Positions 24,375 through 33,930 are shown, numbered from the stretch's first letter. The stretch is DNA of 64,000 nt from Fimbriimonadia bacterium (GCA_026129765.1 JAHCHP010000011.1:50805-114804), one strand, 5' to 3'. Translations and numbers: made by a program. The notes: generated by a model from the letters alone, not told the origin.

Positions 24375-26252
24375 ATGAGCACAAACACAGCGAATCAAAA
24401 AGCGTTGCCCCCTTTATGGCGCATCGATATGCTGGGCGGATTCCGTGTTTCCTCGCGGAATCAACCGGTAGATCGGTTCCCTACGCGCGCCACGGAAGGG
24501 TTATTAGCCTATCTCGCCTTTCATGCCCCCCATCCCGCTTCCCGCGAACAACTGATTGAAATGCTGTGGACGGATGTCTCGCCCGAAAGCGGAAGACATA
24601 ATTTGAGCATGGCGCTCTCGTTCTTGAGAAAAGTGTTGGAACAAGAGGCAAAGCCTGGGAGCGTGTTACTCGCAGACCGTTCCAACGCGCGCCTCAATCC
24701 CGATGCCTTGCAAACCGACGTCCACCTATTCTTGGAGGCGATCAAAAATGCCGAAAAGTCGGGAGACAACCAAGAAAAACGGGTCTTGTACGAGCGCGCT
24801 TGCGAACTGTATCAAGGCGAATTGCTGCCCGGCTTCTATCAAGACTGGATTTTGCCTCAACAGTTGCGTTTAGAAGACCTGTATACACGGGCGGTACACC
24901 ACACTATCCAGCTCTTAGAGCAGGCAGGTGAATTAGAGCGCGCCCTTCAAACCGCCCAGCAGACTTTGGAGCGGGTTCCCTTGTATGAACCGATTCACAT
25001 CGAGATCATGCGGCTCTATGTCCAGATGCAAAACCCCGCGCAGGCATTACGCCATTATGAGGTCTACAAAAACCATCTCCAGACGCCAGATTATGCCGGT
25101 TCTTCCTCTGCCATTCATGAATTGGCTGCGCAGATTCGCCAGCAGTCCCCCACAGTCAGCGCGCCCGTATCGATGCCTGTGCCTTCGGATGGCTCCGATA
25201 TGGAAGCGGCTTTGGATTGGACTTTTCAGCATGCGCCGGAGCGCGCCTTATTATTAGTGATGGCGCTTACGCCGTTTTGGGAGCGTAAAGGCGACTGGCA
25301 GCGGGGCGAAATGTGGCTGTCGCGTATGTTGACGCAACCTGAATTAGAAGACTCGGCGCGCTCCTCTTTATTGACGCAAGCAGGGAGATTCGCATGGCGC
25401 TTAGGGGCATACCATCAAGCCAATCAGTTTTTTGAATCGGCTCTTGAGATATGCAAGTCGATGAAAGATCACCCCTGCGTCGCTTCCGTGCTGCACAGCA
25501 TGGGATTGGTTGCTCATTATCAATGCCACTATCCCAGAGCCACGACCCTCTATCAGCAGTCCTTAAAATTATGGCGCGAAACGAAAGAACCCCGCGGTAT
25601 TGCTCATGTGCTGACCAGCTTGGCGCATGTGCTGTCCGTTCGCGGACAGTATGGTCAAGCGGATAAACTCTTACAGGAAGCCTTGAGCCGAAGCCTAACC
25701 ACAGCGCCCGAAGCGCGCGCGCTGGCGTTCAGTAATCTTGCATTCAACTCGATTCTATGCGGAGATCCTGCCCTTTCGAAACAGTATGATGAACAATGTC
25801 TGGCGATTCGCCGGGAATTGAATGACCAACGAGGGATCGCTGCCACACTTTGCGGACTGGGATGGAGCGCGCTTGCAATGAAAGATTTGGAGCAGTCGGA
25901 GCGCTACCACACCGAAAGCATTGCTATTCGTCGTTCTATCGGCGACCGTCCCGGGATGGCGCATGTCTTATGTCTTTTTGCCCGCACCCAGTTGGCGCAA
26001 AATCACCTGGAGGACGCGGAAAGTCTGTTGCAGCAAAGCATCCAACGATGCAAGGAGTATGGCAACCAGCTGTATGAAGCGATGGGCTTAGAAGGGCTTG
26101 CTTGTCTGTATGTGAAACAAAACCGAATCGAAGCCGCCGCGCGCTGCCTGCGCGATGCTGAATCAATTCGCGCAGCGATTGGCGCGCCGGTTCCTGTGCT
26201 CGACCACGACTTGATTTCTGAGATAAAGCAGTTTGTAAAACGATTAGGGTAA
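24375..26252 (+). CDS. BTAD/SARP-type transcriptional regulator with TPR repeats
   Basis: A protein of 625 aa from ATG 24375. The N-terminal ~90 residues are an OmpR-like winged helix (IDMLGGFRVS, then PTRATEGLLAYLAFHAP and REQLIEMLWTDVSPESGRHN, which is typical of SARP activators), followed by a bacterial transcriptional activation domain (residues ~100-250, with LYQGELLPGFYQDWILPQQL and ALRHYEVYKNHL). Residues ~270-620 are TPR-like helical pairs (for example ASVLHSMGLVAHYQCHYPRA). The central NB-ARC/AAA ATPase often found between these parts is missing; a short linker with VPSDGSDMEAALDW is there instead. Likely an activator of unknown targets; the start lacks a strong RBS. Confidence 0.88.
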   Translation: MSTNTANQKALPPLWRIDMLGGFRVSSRNQPVDRFPTRATEGLLAYLAFHAPHPASREQLIEMLWTDVSPESGRHNLSMALSFLRKVLEQEAKPGSVLLADRSNARLNPDALQTDVHLFLEAIKNAEKSGDNQEKRVLYERACELYQGELLPGFYQDWILPQQLRLEDLYTRAVHHTIQLLEQAGELERALQTAQQTLERVPLYEPIHIEIMRLYVQMQNPAQALRHYEVYKNHLQTPDYAGSSSAIHELAAQIRQQSPTVSAPVSMPVPSDGSDMEAALDWTFQHAPERALLLVMALTPFWERKGDWQRGEMWLSRMLTQPELEDSARSSLLTQAGRFAWRLGAYHQANQFFESALEICKSMKDHPCVASVLHSMGLVAHYQCHYPRATTLYQQSLKLWRETKEPRGIAHVLTSLAHVLSVRGQYGQADKLLQEALSRSLTTAPEARALAFSNLAFNSILCGDPALSKQYDEQCLAIRRELNDQRGIAATLCGLGWSALAMKDLEQSERYHTESIAIRRSIGDRPGMAHVLCLFARTQLAQNHLEDAESLLQQSIQRCKEYGNQLYEAMGLEGLACLYVKQNRIEAAARCLRDAESIRAAIGAPVPVLDHDLISEIKQFVKRLG

Positions 26253-26261
26253 ACTATTGGG

Positions 26262-27665
26262 GTGCAAGCCACCGATCCCCAAGAAAACGAACCGCCAGAT
26301 CCACACAAACCGGATCGCCTGGAAACTCCCCCGCTGCTTCAGCATGCCATTTCCAAAAGCATTTGGATTATTGCCTGGCCCGGCATGGTGATGACACTCA
26401 TGCAGACCATCAACAGTTTCATGGATCGTTTCTTTGTGGGCGGATTGGGACCTGCCGCGCTGGCAGCGACGGGAGTGGGAGGTCATCTGATGTTCCTCAA
26501 TATGACCGTCGCGATGGCAATCTCTATGGGCGCGACTGCCATTGTCGCGCGAATGGTCGGCGCGAGAGACTTCGATACGATGTACCATGCCGCGCGGCAG
26601 TCATTTGGGCTCTCCTTAGCGTTAGGCGCGGTGATTTCAGTGCTGGCGTTCCTGTTTTTGCCCCACGCCCTCACGTGGTTCAACTTAAAACCGGACGCGA
26701 ACCGCCTGGCGCATGAGTTCATCACCCCTGCCCTCTGGGGTGTACCTGCCATGTTCGTTATGTTTGGGGTCAGCGGCACTTTCCGGGGATTGGGCAATAC
26801 GCGTCCGCCGATGTACGCTAATATCGTGGCAAACCTCGTGCATGTGGCAGGCGCGTGGACGTTGATTTATGGTCGCTATGGCTTTCCCAAAATGGGGGTG
26901 GCGGGCGCAGGCGCAGCGATGGCAGCGTCGATGTGGGTCGGCGCGGCGATGCTGTGGGCACAGCAATGGTTTTCAGAACACCGACGAGCCGCTGTACCTG
27001 AACTGCCCAACCGAGAATGGGTTCAGCGCATCATGCGAATCGGGGTTCCTTCCTCAATTCGCAGCCTAATCTTTGTGACCAGCGGCTCGGTCTTCACCGG
27101 ACTGCTTGCCCAAACCGTTCAAAGCACCAACGCGATTGCCGCCATGCAGATCGGTCTCACTGCTGAAGCCATTGCCTTTATGCCCGGCTTTCAATTCGCG
27201 ATTGCCGCCTCAGCGCTGGTGGGACAATGTCTGGGCGCAAAGGATGAAAAACGCGCGGAAAAAAGCGGGTGGACGGCTTCTTGGATGGCTTGCGGCGTGA
27301 TGACGGCAGTGGCGATCCTGTTTTTTATCTTCGCAGACCCGTTCGCTCGAATCTTCACAAAAGACCCGGAGGTCATCGCGCTTGCCGTTTCTTACCTGCG
27401 CATCAATGCGATTACCGAGCCGCTTCTGGCGTTTGGAATGGTGCTATCAGGCGCGCTGCAAGGCGCGGGCGATGTCAAAAAGCCATTGCTCTCTACCTTT
27501 TTCACGCAGTTGGTTTTAAGAGTGCCGCTTACTTATCTGTTGGCTTTCGGGCTCAACTTGCAGACGAACGGCGCATGGATAGCGATGGCAATCTCTTCCG
27601 CTGCCAGTGGATTAACCATGATCTACCTGTTCTCAAGGGGTAGTTGGAAAAAAGCGAAAGTATAA
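26262..27665 (+). CDS. MATE-family multidrug/Na+ efflux transporter
   Basis: A protein of 467 aa with about 12 helices, from GTG 26262, 9 nt after the regulator stop. Landmarks are SIWIIAWPGMVMTLMQTINS, FMDRFFVGGLGPAALAATGV (first MatE repeat) and in the second half LSGALQGAGDVKKPLL, with RAEKSGW between. MATE carriers export cationic drugs or metabolites in exchange for Na+ or H+. It may be co-transcribed with the BTAD regulator upstream; direct control by it is inference. Confidence 0.93.
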   Translation: MQATDPQENEPPDPHKPDRLETPPLLQHAISKSIWIIAWPGMVMTLMQTINSFMDRFFVGGLGPAALAATGVGGHLMFLNMTVAMAISMGATAIVARMVGARDFDTMYHAARQSFGLSLALGAVISVLAFLFLPHALTWFNLKPDANRLAHEFITPALWGVPAMFVMFGVSGTFRGLGNTRPPMYANIVANLVHVAGAWTLIYGRYGFPKMGVAGAGAAMAASMWVGAAMLWAQQWFSEHRRAAVPELPNREWVQRIMRIGVPSSIRSLIFVTSGSVFTGLLAQTVQSTNAIAAMQIGLTAEAIAFMPGFQFAIAASALVGQCLGAKDEKRAEKSGWTASWMACGVMTAVAILFFIFADPFARIFTKDPEVIALAVSYLRINAITEPLLAFGMVLSGALQGAGDVKKPLLSTFFTQLVLRVPLTYLLAFGLNLQTNGAWIAMAISSAASGLTMIYLFSRGSWKKAKV

Positions 27666-27695
27666 GACGTCAACGTTTAGGAGGATAAACAGAAA

Positions 27696-28643
27696 ATGAA
27701 CTATCGAAAATTAGGTCGTTGGGGTGTTCGAGTCAGTGAAGTGGGATTGGGCAGCTGGCTGACTTACGGCGGTGTGATGGACGAAGAGCAGTCCACGGCA
27801 ATTATTCGCTACTGCTACGAAAATGGCGTCAACTTCTTTGATACCGCCAATGTCTATGCGGCAGGCAGATCGGAAGAGGTGGTTGGTAAAGCGTTGAAAC
27901 CTTTTCCAAGAGATACCTATGTGTTGGCAACGAAGGTCTATTTCCCAATGGGCGACAAACCCAACCAAAGCGGGCTTTCACGCAAACATATCTTTGAGCA
28001 GTTCCATTTGAGCCTGCAGCGATTGAGACATGACTATGTAGACCTGTATCAATGCCATCGTCCCGACCCAGAAACGCCTTTGGAAGAGACGATTCGAGCA
28101 ATGGACGATCTCATCCGTCAAGGGAAAGTTCTCTATTGGGGAGTGAGCGAATGGAGCGCGACCCAAATCACGAATGTAGTCAGGCTTTGCGAGCAGATGA
28201 ACGCCCCCAAACCGGTGTCTAATCAGCCGCTTTATCATATGTTGGCGCGAAGTATCGAGCGCGAAGTGATCCCTGTTTCGGAGCAAGAAGGCTTGGGGCA
28301 AGTGGTATTCTCGCCCTTGGCGCAAGGCGTCCTGACAGGCAAATACAAGCCGGGTCAACCACCCCCTTCCGATAGCCGCGCTGCCGATAGCCGTCAAAAT
28401 ATGTTTATGCAAAACACCATCCGAGAGGCGAACTTAGAGCGTGTCCAGAAACTGCAGCCCATCGCGCAACAGTTGGGTATCAGCATGGCGCAGTTGGCGT
28501 TGGCATGGTGCCTGCGCCAGCACAATGTCTCCAGCGTGATTATTGGCGCGCGAACCATTGACCAAGCCAAAGACAACCTGGGCGCGTCCGGCGTTCAGCT
28601 TTCCGAATCGGTTTTGACAGCGATTGAGGAAGCCCTGGAGTAA
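27696..28643 (+). CDS. aldo/keto reductase (Kv-beta / YghZ-like branch)
   Basis: A protein of 315 aa. The AKR barrel is complete: MNYRKLGRWGVRVSEVGLGS, FFDTANVYAAGRSEEVVG (Asp and catalytic Tyr), ATKVYFP (Lys) and DLYQCHRPDPETPLEET (His). The C-terminal NADPH site is SSVIIGARTIDQAKDNLGA. GGAGG at 27681-27685 precedes ATG 27696. It reduces aldehydes or ketones with NADPH; the natural substrate cannot be told. It follows the MATE gene by 30 nt. Confidence 0.93.
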   Translation: MNYRKLGRWGVRVSEVGLGSWLTYGGVMDEEQSTAIIRYCYENGVNFFDTANVYAAGRSEEVVGKALKPFPRDTYVLATKVYFPMGDKPNQSGLSRKHIFEQFHLSLQRLRHDYVDLYQCHRPDPETPLEETIRAMDDLIRQGKVLYWGVSEWSATQITNVVRLCEQMNAPKPVSNQPLYHMLARSIEREVIPVSEQEGLGQVVFSPLAQGVLTGKYKPGQPPPSDSRAADSRQNMFMQNTIREANLERVQKLQPIAQQLGISMAQLALAWCLRQHNVSSVIIGARTIDQAKDNLGASGVQLSESVLTAIEEALE

Positions 28644-28666
28644 TTACTCTCAAAGAGGTTCAAACG

Positions 28667-28674
28667 GGTATAAT
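28667..28674 (+). promoter_or_regulatory. -10 element (GG-TATAAT) of the GlmL-like gene
   Basis: GGTATAAT at 28667-28674, 48 nt before ATG 28722. No clear -35. Confidence 0.55.
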
Positions 28675-28721
28675 GGAAGGGCGAGATAGGAACACGCGAT
28701 TGAACAATTAAGGATATGATA

Positions 28722-30503
28722 ATGGATACCCAAAACATACGCTCTATTGTTGCAACGGACTGTGGCAGCACAACCACAAAAGCGATATTGATCGAAAAGC
28801 AGGGCGACGAATACCGCCTTGTGAACAGGGGCGAAGCGCCCACAACGGTGGAAGCTCCCTTCGATGACGTGACGATTGGGGTTTTGAACGCGGTCTCAGA
28901 ACTGGAAGACCTGACCGGACGAAAGTTCATTGAGAATGGTCAAATCATCACGCCCCAGCAGGATGAAAAAACGGGAGTCGACCTCTATCTTTCCACCTCC
29001 AGCGCAGGCGGTGGTCTGCAAATGATGGTGATGGGGGTTGTGCGTCAAATGTCTGCAGAAAGCGCGCAACGCGCCGCTTTGGGCGCAGGCGCAATCATTA
29101 TGGATGTCATCGCCGTCGACGATGGGCGCAAAGATTACCAAAAAATTCAGCGGCTGCGCGAACTGCGCCCGGACATTGTGCTGTTATCGGGCGGCACCGA
29201 TGGTGGAACCAAAACGCACCTGGTGGAATTAGGCGAGCTATTGATCGCGGCAGACCCGCGCCCCCGGTTCGGAACCATGGACCTGCCTGTCATCTTCGCG
29301 GGCAATGTGGAAGCGCGCGAACCGTTGGAAGATATCGTCAAAAACCGATTCGATATGCGTATGGTGGACAACCTGCGTCCTTCACTGGAGCGCGAAAACC
29401 TGGGACCGGCGCGTGAAGCAATTCACGAGTTGTTCTTGGAGCATGTGATGCAACAAGCGCCCGGCTACTCCAAACTCATGACCTGGACATCCGCGGACAT
29501 CATGTCGACCCCCAACGCGGTCGGCAAAATTATGTTGACGATTGCTGAGCAGCGCGGCATCAATATTTTGGGGGTCGATATCGGCGGCGCGACCACCGAT
29601 GTTTTCTCCGTGTTCGGCGGCAACTACACTCGAACCGTGAGCGCGAACTTGGGCATGAGCTACTCCATTTGTAATGTCATGTTGGAAGCGGGCTTGACGA
29701 ATATCGCGCGTTGGCTCCCCTTCCCCATCGAGGAATCAGAAGTCAAGAACCGCCTGAGAAACAAAATGATTCGTCCGACCACGATTCCCCAGACCTACCA
29801 TGACCTGCTGCTGGAACAATCTGCCTCGCGAGAAGCCTTAAGACTCGCCTTCATCCACCATAAACAGCTGGCTCGAGGACTGCGCGGCGTGCAACAACAG
29901 CGCACCATCGGGGATGCGCTTTCGCAGGATGATACTGGAAAGACACTGGTCAACATGATAGATTTGGACATGATTGTGGGCAGCGGCGGAGTCTTGAGCC
30001 ACGCGCCCCAACGCGCTCAGTCCGCCCTGATGATGATGGATGCTTATCAACCGGAAGGCGTTACCATGCTGGCAGTGGATTCGATCTTCATGATGCCTCA
30101 GTTAGGCGTCCTCTCTACCGTTCACCCCGAAGCGGCTTCGCAGGTCTTTGATCGCGACTGTTTGATCCGTCTTGGCTCCTGTGTCGCGCCGATCGGGACC
30201 GGCAAAGAGGGCGAAAGCTGTTTGAGTATGACAATAGACGGCAAAACCGAGAATTTTAAAGTGGGCGAAATACGAGTGCTGCCTTTGCAGCCGGGCGAAA
30301 TCAAACAAGTCACACTGAACCCTGCGCGCGGATTTGATATTGGCGCAGGCAAAGGGAAATCGACAGAGGTAACAGTGGAAGGCGGAGTCGTGGGTCTCAT
30401 TGTGGACACACGCGGTCGTCCGTTGCAGGTCCCGACAGACGATGCCTCCCGCCGCCGGAAAATGATGGAGTGGCTCAAAGCATTCAACCTGCCAGAACCC
30501 TAA
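28722..30503 (+). CDS. GlmL/MutL-type ASKHA ATPase (glutamate mutase accessory family)
   Basis: A protein of 593 aa. ATG 28722 is preferred (AAGGA 8 nt upstream); an ATG at 28716 is only 1 nt from that RBS. The N-terminus has the actin-like phosphate-1 motif VATDCGSTTTKAILIE. Further family marks are SSAGGGLQMMVMGVVRQM, LLSGGTDGGTKTHLVELGE, GVDIGGATTDVFSVFG and a C-terminal part ending in DASRRRKMMEWLK. In clostridia GlmL accompanies the cobalamin-dependent glutamate mutase GlmS/GlmE, which are not in this window. It is followed by an ornithine-cyclodeaminase-like enzyme after 36 nt. Role here unknown; a reactivating chaperone or an amino-acid-fermentation role is inference. Confidence 0.88.
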   Translation: MDTQNIRSIVATDCGSTTTKAILIEKQGDEYRLVNRGEAPTTVEAPFDDVTIGVLNAVSELEDLTGRKFIENGQIITPQQDEKTGVDLYLSTSSAGGGLQMMVMGVVRQMSAESAQRAALGAGAIIMDVIAVDDGRKDYQKIQRLRELRPDIVLLSGGTDGGTKTHLVELGELLIAADPRPRFGTMDLPVIFAGNVEAREPLEDIVKNRFDMRMVDNLRPSLERENLGPAREAIHELFLEHVMQQAPGYSKLMTWTSADIMSTPNAVGKIMLTIAEQRGINILGVDIGGATTDVFSVFGGNYTRTVSANLGMSYSICNVMLEAGLTNIARWLPFPIEESEVKNRLRNKMIRPTTIPQTYHDLLLEQSASREALRLAFIHHKQLARGLRGVQQQRTIGDALSQDDTGKTLVNMIDLDMIVGSGGVLSHAPQRAQSALMMMDAYQPEGVTMLAVDSIFMMPQLGVLSTVHPEAASQVFDRDCLIRLGSCVAPIGTGKEGESCLSMTIDGKTENFKVGEIRVLPLQPGEIKQVTLNPARGFDIGAGKGKSTEVTVEGGVVGLIVDTRGRPLQVPTDDASRRRKMMEWLKAFNLPEP

Positions 30504-30539
30504 GCGGCCGTCGAACTCCGCGCCCGCGTTTTCAGAACT

Positions 30540-31463
30540 ATGCGTGTTATCACCGAAGCCGAGGTCTCGCAAACGCTCTCAATGCCCGCGCTGATCGATT
30601 CAGTGGAGGCAGCATTTCGAGATTGGGCGCATGCGCGCGCCACGAATAACCCTCGTAGGCGCGTTCATGTGCCGAAAGGCACGCTCCATTTGATGTCTGC
30701 CGCTTGGACTGCCAAAAACTACTTGGGCTACAAATCGTACACCTCGTTTCCCACCGGCGCGTGTTTTCATGTGATGCTCTACTCGGCAGAATCGGGCGAA
30801 CCGCTCGCGCTAATAGAAGCAGACAAATTGGGACAGATGCGAACAGGCGCGGCAAGCGGGGTCGCAAGCCGCCACTTATCCAAAACAAATGCTCGTGTCA
30901 TTGGCATTTTAGGAACAGGTTGGCAGGCAGAGTCACAGTTGGAAGCGGTCTGCGCCGTTCGATCTATTGAAGCCATTTTCGCTTATAGCCGCGATGAAAG
31001 CCGTCGCAAAGCGTTTGCCGATAAGATGAGCAAAAAACTGGGAATTCCTGTGACGGCAACGGAGAACCCGAGAGAGGCGATTGAACCTGCCGATATCGCC
31101 GTCACCATCACCAATGCCCGCGATCCCATTTTCAGCAGCGAATATCTCAAGCCGGGGCTGCACATCAATGCGGCTGGCGCAAACTCTCTGGCGCGCCGGG
31201 AGATGGATACCTACTCCGTTGCGCGATGCGACAAGATCGCCGTAGATGACCTGGAGCAGGCAAAACTGGAAGCGGCAGAACTACTGGTTCCCCACGAGGT
31301 TCGGCGATTGAATTGGGAACGGTTAAAACCGTTGGCGGACATTGTGGGCGGGCTTCTGCCAGGCAGAGAACGCGACGAAGAGATCACTCTCTTCAAGTCC
31401 TTGGGTATCGCGCTGGAGGATGTCGCTGCGGCTGCGTTGGTTTATGAAACGCTCTCGCATTGA
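30540..31463 (+). CDS. ornithine cyclodeaminase / mu-crystallin family protein
   Basis: A protein of 307 aa. The NAD-binding fold is marked by GILGTGWQAESQLEAVCAV (G-x-G-x-Q-A). Before it stand the family residues YLGYKSYTSFP and EADKLGQMRTGAASGVAS. Members include ornithine cyclodeaminase, alanine dehydrogenase of archaeal type and ketimine reductases, so the reaction is not certain; all handle amino- or imino acids with NAD(P)H. It lies 36 nt after the GlmL-like gene and probably shares its transcript, suggesting amino-acid metabolism. Confidence 0.9.
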   Translation: MRVITEAEVSQTLSMPALIDSVEAAFRDWAHARATNNPRRRVHVPKGTLHLMSAAWTAKNYLGYKSYTSFPTGACFHVMLYSAESGEPLALIEADKLGQMRTGAASGVASRHLSKTNARVIGILGTGWQAESQLEAVCAVRSIEAIFAYSRDESRRKAFADKMSKKLGIPVTATENPREAIEPADIAVTITNARDPIFSSEYLKPGLHINAAGANSLARREMDTYSVARCDKIAVDDLEQAKLEAAELLVPHEVRRLNWERLKPLADIVGGLLPGRERDEEITLFKSLGIALEDVAAAALVYETLSH

Positions 31464-31520
31464 TTATCCCCACCAAAGGAACCCTCCAAGGCTCAAAATA
31501 GTCATAGGAAAAGCGCGCAA

Positions 31521-31549
31521 TACACAGAATCGAAGAATTGCGTTATAAT
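31521..31549 (+). promoter_or_regulatory. putative promoter of the dockerin-like secreted protein
   Basis: TACACA (31521-31526), 17-nt spacer, TATAAT (31544-31549). The ~75-nt leader holds a small hairpin (CGGTT/AACCG). Confidence 0.5.
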
Positions 31550-31626
31550 ATAAGCATCTCCTGTTCCCTGATCGGGTGGGAGCGGCTTAAAAACGGTTCT
31601 TTAACCGGATAGGAGGCGACCTTATA

Positions 31627-32802
31627 ATGTGGCGATTATACGCATGCGTCAGTTTGGCGGCTTGCGCTTATGTAGCGCAAGCGCAAGAGGGCGGCTGGGA
31701 ACTCATCGAGCGATTGGATGTTCCTCCCCCTGTGGTACTTAACAAGCAATCTTTCATTCCTTTCAACCCGAAACTGATCGGACCTCCCCCTTCAGGAGGC
31801 GATTTCTTCCCTGCAGATACCTGGATCTATTCGCTTTGGCCCAGCGCAGGTAATTACTATGCCTATGAGGGCGGACCCGACATCATCATGGACGATGTCC
31901 TTATCCCTCTCTCTCGCGACCCGTCGGGAGTGGGACGATTCCGGGTCAGCCGGGTGGAGTTAGCCATCTACTTCCCACAAGCAGGCGCATACACGCTTCA
32001 AGGCTTTTGGACTCCTGGCAGCAGCGAGTTCCCACCGGAACCCACCGAAGACCCCCATCCCTATTTAGGCTCCAATCAAGGTCCCCACACCCTCTTTGTC
32101 CCCCAAGCAGGCGTATGGCGTCTGGGAACCTACGCTTCCGCCAATGTGTTCACAGTGCAAATGGGACGCACCAATGAAGAAGGAACCAACTACTTCACGG
32201 CATATCACGGGGTGCGAGTGAGTCGTCCTGGCGCATGGGTCGTTGGCGTGCCGGGTGACCCGAATATCACCGATCTTTTTGTGCTGTATCAAGACGGCGA
32301 GTATAACGCAGGCTACTTCCAAGAAGCGCCTGCCAGTTTTATGTTCCGTCTTCAAGGCGCGCCCGATGTCCCCGCAAACATTTTGAGCGGGCGCATCAAC
32401 ATAAACGGTTATGTCGGCAGCTATACCGGCAGAGTCGCGCTGATCAAAGTACGGCAAGGCACGGTCATTCGCAACTATGAAGTGATCTTAGACCCAGAAG
32501 GCAACTTCTCTTTACCGTTGGATGAATCGGCTGGATCGGTCGACATCTTGGTTCAACTGCGCCCCGGCTTGAACAAAAAGGTTACGGTCACACTAATAAG
32601 TGGAACAACGATCCAGAACTTCGACCTTTTCAATGGAGATGCCAGCGGCGACAACCGTGTGAACGACATCGATCTTTTGACCGTTCTTCTGAGCTTCGGC
32701 ATGAATGAACCAGCCGCTGACCTCAATGCGGATGGCGCGGTCAACGATCAAGACTTACTGTTGGTTCTGTTTAACTTCGGCAGAATTGGCGACTCGCTGT
32801 AA
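31627..32802 (+). CDS. secreted protein with dockerin-like C-terminal module
   Basis: A protein of 391 aa with a clear signal peptide (MWRLYACVSLAACAYVAQAQ). Family of the main part not recognised; it is rich in beta-strand-like sequence (VSRVELAIYFPQAGAYTLQG, WIYSLWPSAGNYYAYEGG). A carboxypeptidase-regulatory-like strand segment may lie near residues 260-320. The last ~55 residues repeat the calcium-loop module seen in 15843-17930: DASGDNRVNDIDLLTVLL and DLNADGAVNDQDLLLVLF. RBS ATAGGAGGCG precedes ATG 31627. It may attach to the surface or a partner through that module, which is inference. Confidence 0.8.
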   Translation: MWRLYACVSLAACAYVAQAQEGGWELIERLDVPPPVVLNKQSFIPFNPKLIGPPPSGGDFFPADTWIYSLWPSAGNYYAYEGGPDIIMDDVLIPLSRDPSGVGRFRVSRVELAIYFPQAGAYTLQGFWTPGSSEFPPEPTEDPHPYLGSNQGPHTLFVPQAGVWRLGTYASANVFTVQMGRTNEEGTNYFTAYHGVRVSRPGAWVVGVPGDPNITDLFVLYQDGEYNAGYFQEAPASFMFRLQGAPDVPANILSGRININGYVGSYTGRVALIKVRQGTVIRNYEVILDPEGNFSLPLDESAGSVDILVQLRPGLNKKVTVTLISGTTIQNFDLFNGDASGDNRVNDIDLLTVLLSFGMNEPAADLNADGAVNDQDLLLVLFNFGRIGDSL

Positions 32803-32807
32803 ATTAA

Positions 32808-32839
32808 GTGTCAGGGCGATGTTTTCGTCGCCCTGACAC
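32808..32839 (+). terminator. stem-loop after the dockerin-like gene
   Basis: Perfect 12-bp stem GTGTCAGGGCGA/TCGCCCTGACAC with an 8-nt loop, 5 nt after the stop. C-rich sequence follows instead of a T-tract. Confidence 0.6.
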
Positions 32840-32934
32840 CCCCCAAAACCACCCTCAACTCAGCAGGAAACAGACGCCCAGAAGCGAATTAAATCTGCGC
32901 AACCTCTTAAACAACCTCTAAGGAGATTTAGACA

Positions 32935-33918
32935 ATGACGCGAGTGGGAATTGTGGGTTTGGGAACGATGGGTAGAACCCATGCCGAAGCCTACCAACAG
33001 ATGCCTGATGTGGAAATCACCGCCGTTTTCGACCGGAACCCGGTCCGAACAGAACCGTTCGCAAGCGATTTTCAAACCTTTGGCGCTACGACACTGGGAG
33101 AACTGTTAAACCGGTGCGAAATTGTGGATATCTGTGTGCCGACCTACCGGCATGCCGAATTTGCGATACCTGCCGTAGAGGCGGGCAAAGCGGTGGTCTG
33201 CGAAAAGCCTTTAGGTCGAACGATGGAACAATGCGAGCAGATTCTGGAAGCGGTCTCCAAACATAACGCGCTCTTTATGCCTGCGCATGTGCTTCGTTTT
33301 TTCCCGGAGTTCAAACGCGCGCATGAACTGGTGCAAGGCGGCGCGGTCGGCAATGTCGCTGCCGTCAGAACACGGCGCGGAGGCGATTTCCCGCGAGCCA
33401 GCAGCGACTGGTACGCTGACTTCTCCAAGAGCGGTGGCGTCGCGTTGGATTTGATTATCCACGACTTCGACTGGATTCGCTGGACATTCGGTCCTATCGA
33501 ACGGGTCTACGCGAAGTCACTCACTTTCCAGAACTTAGAACATCTCGATTATACGCTGGTGACCATGCGCGCAACGAGCGGCGCAGTCATCCATGTGGAA
33601 GGCACATGGTGCGATCCGGGCGGTTTTCGGGTCACTTTTGAAATCTGCGGCGATGCGGGTATGTTGGAATATGACAGCCGTCAGATGGTCGCGCTTCGTA
33701 TGGCAAAACGCGCGGAAGGCGCGCAGGGCGGCGGCGTAGAAGTGCCAGATAACCCCGCGCTGCAAGACCCCTACTATTTGGAACTGCGCCACTTCGTGGA
33801 TTGCTACCAACAAGGCATACAGCCTATGATTTCGGCGCAGGATGGCTATGAAGCGGCAAGAATCGCGCTCGCCGCCATCGAATCGGCGCAGACCGGCAAA
33901 GTGATTTCGCTGAGTTAA
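32935..33918 (+). CDS. Gfo/Idh/MocA-family oxidoreductase
   Basis: A protein of 327 aa. NAD(P)-binding starts with VGIVGLGTMGRTHAEAYQQM (GxGxxG), and CEKPLGRTMEQ is the family EKP motif. The C-terminal half has the usual beta-sheet dimer domain (FSKSGGVALDLIIHDFDWIRW, containing the catalytic-type D..IHD..W). AAGGAG is 8 nt before ATG 32935. The family oxidises sugars, inositols or related compounds. The next gene, 12 nt later, is a paralogue, so both likely act on related substrates. Confidence 0.93.
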   Translation: MTRVGIVGLGTMGRTHAEAYQQMPDVEITAVFDRNPVRTEPFASDFQTFGATTLGELLNRCEIVDICVPTYRHAEFAIPAVEAGKAVVCEKPLGRTMEQCEQILEAVSKHNALFMPAHVLRFFPEFKRAHELVQGGAVGNVAAVRTRRGGDFPRASSDWYADFSKSGGVALDLIIHDFDWIRWTFGPIERVYAKSLTFQNLEHLDYTLVTMRATSGAVIHVEGTWCDPGGFRVTFEICGDAGMLEYDSRQMVALRMAKRAEGAQGGGVEVPDNPALQDPYYLELRHFVDCYQQGIQPMISAQDGYEAARIALAAIESAQTGKVISLS

Positions 33919-33930
33919 TGGGAGAGAAGA

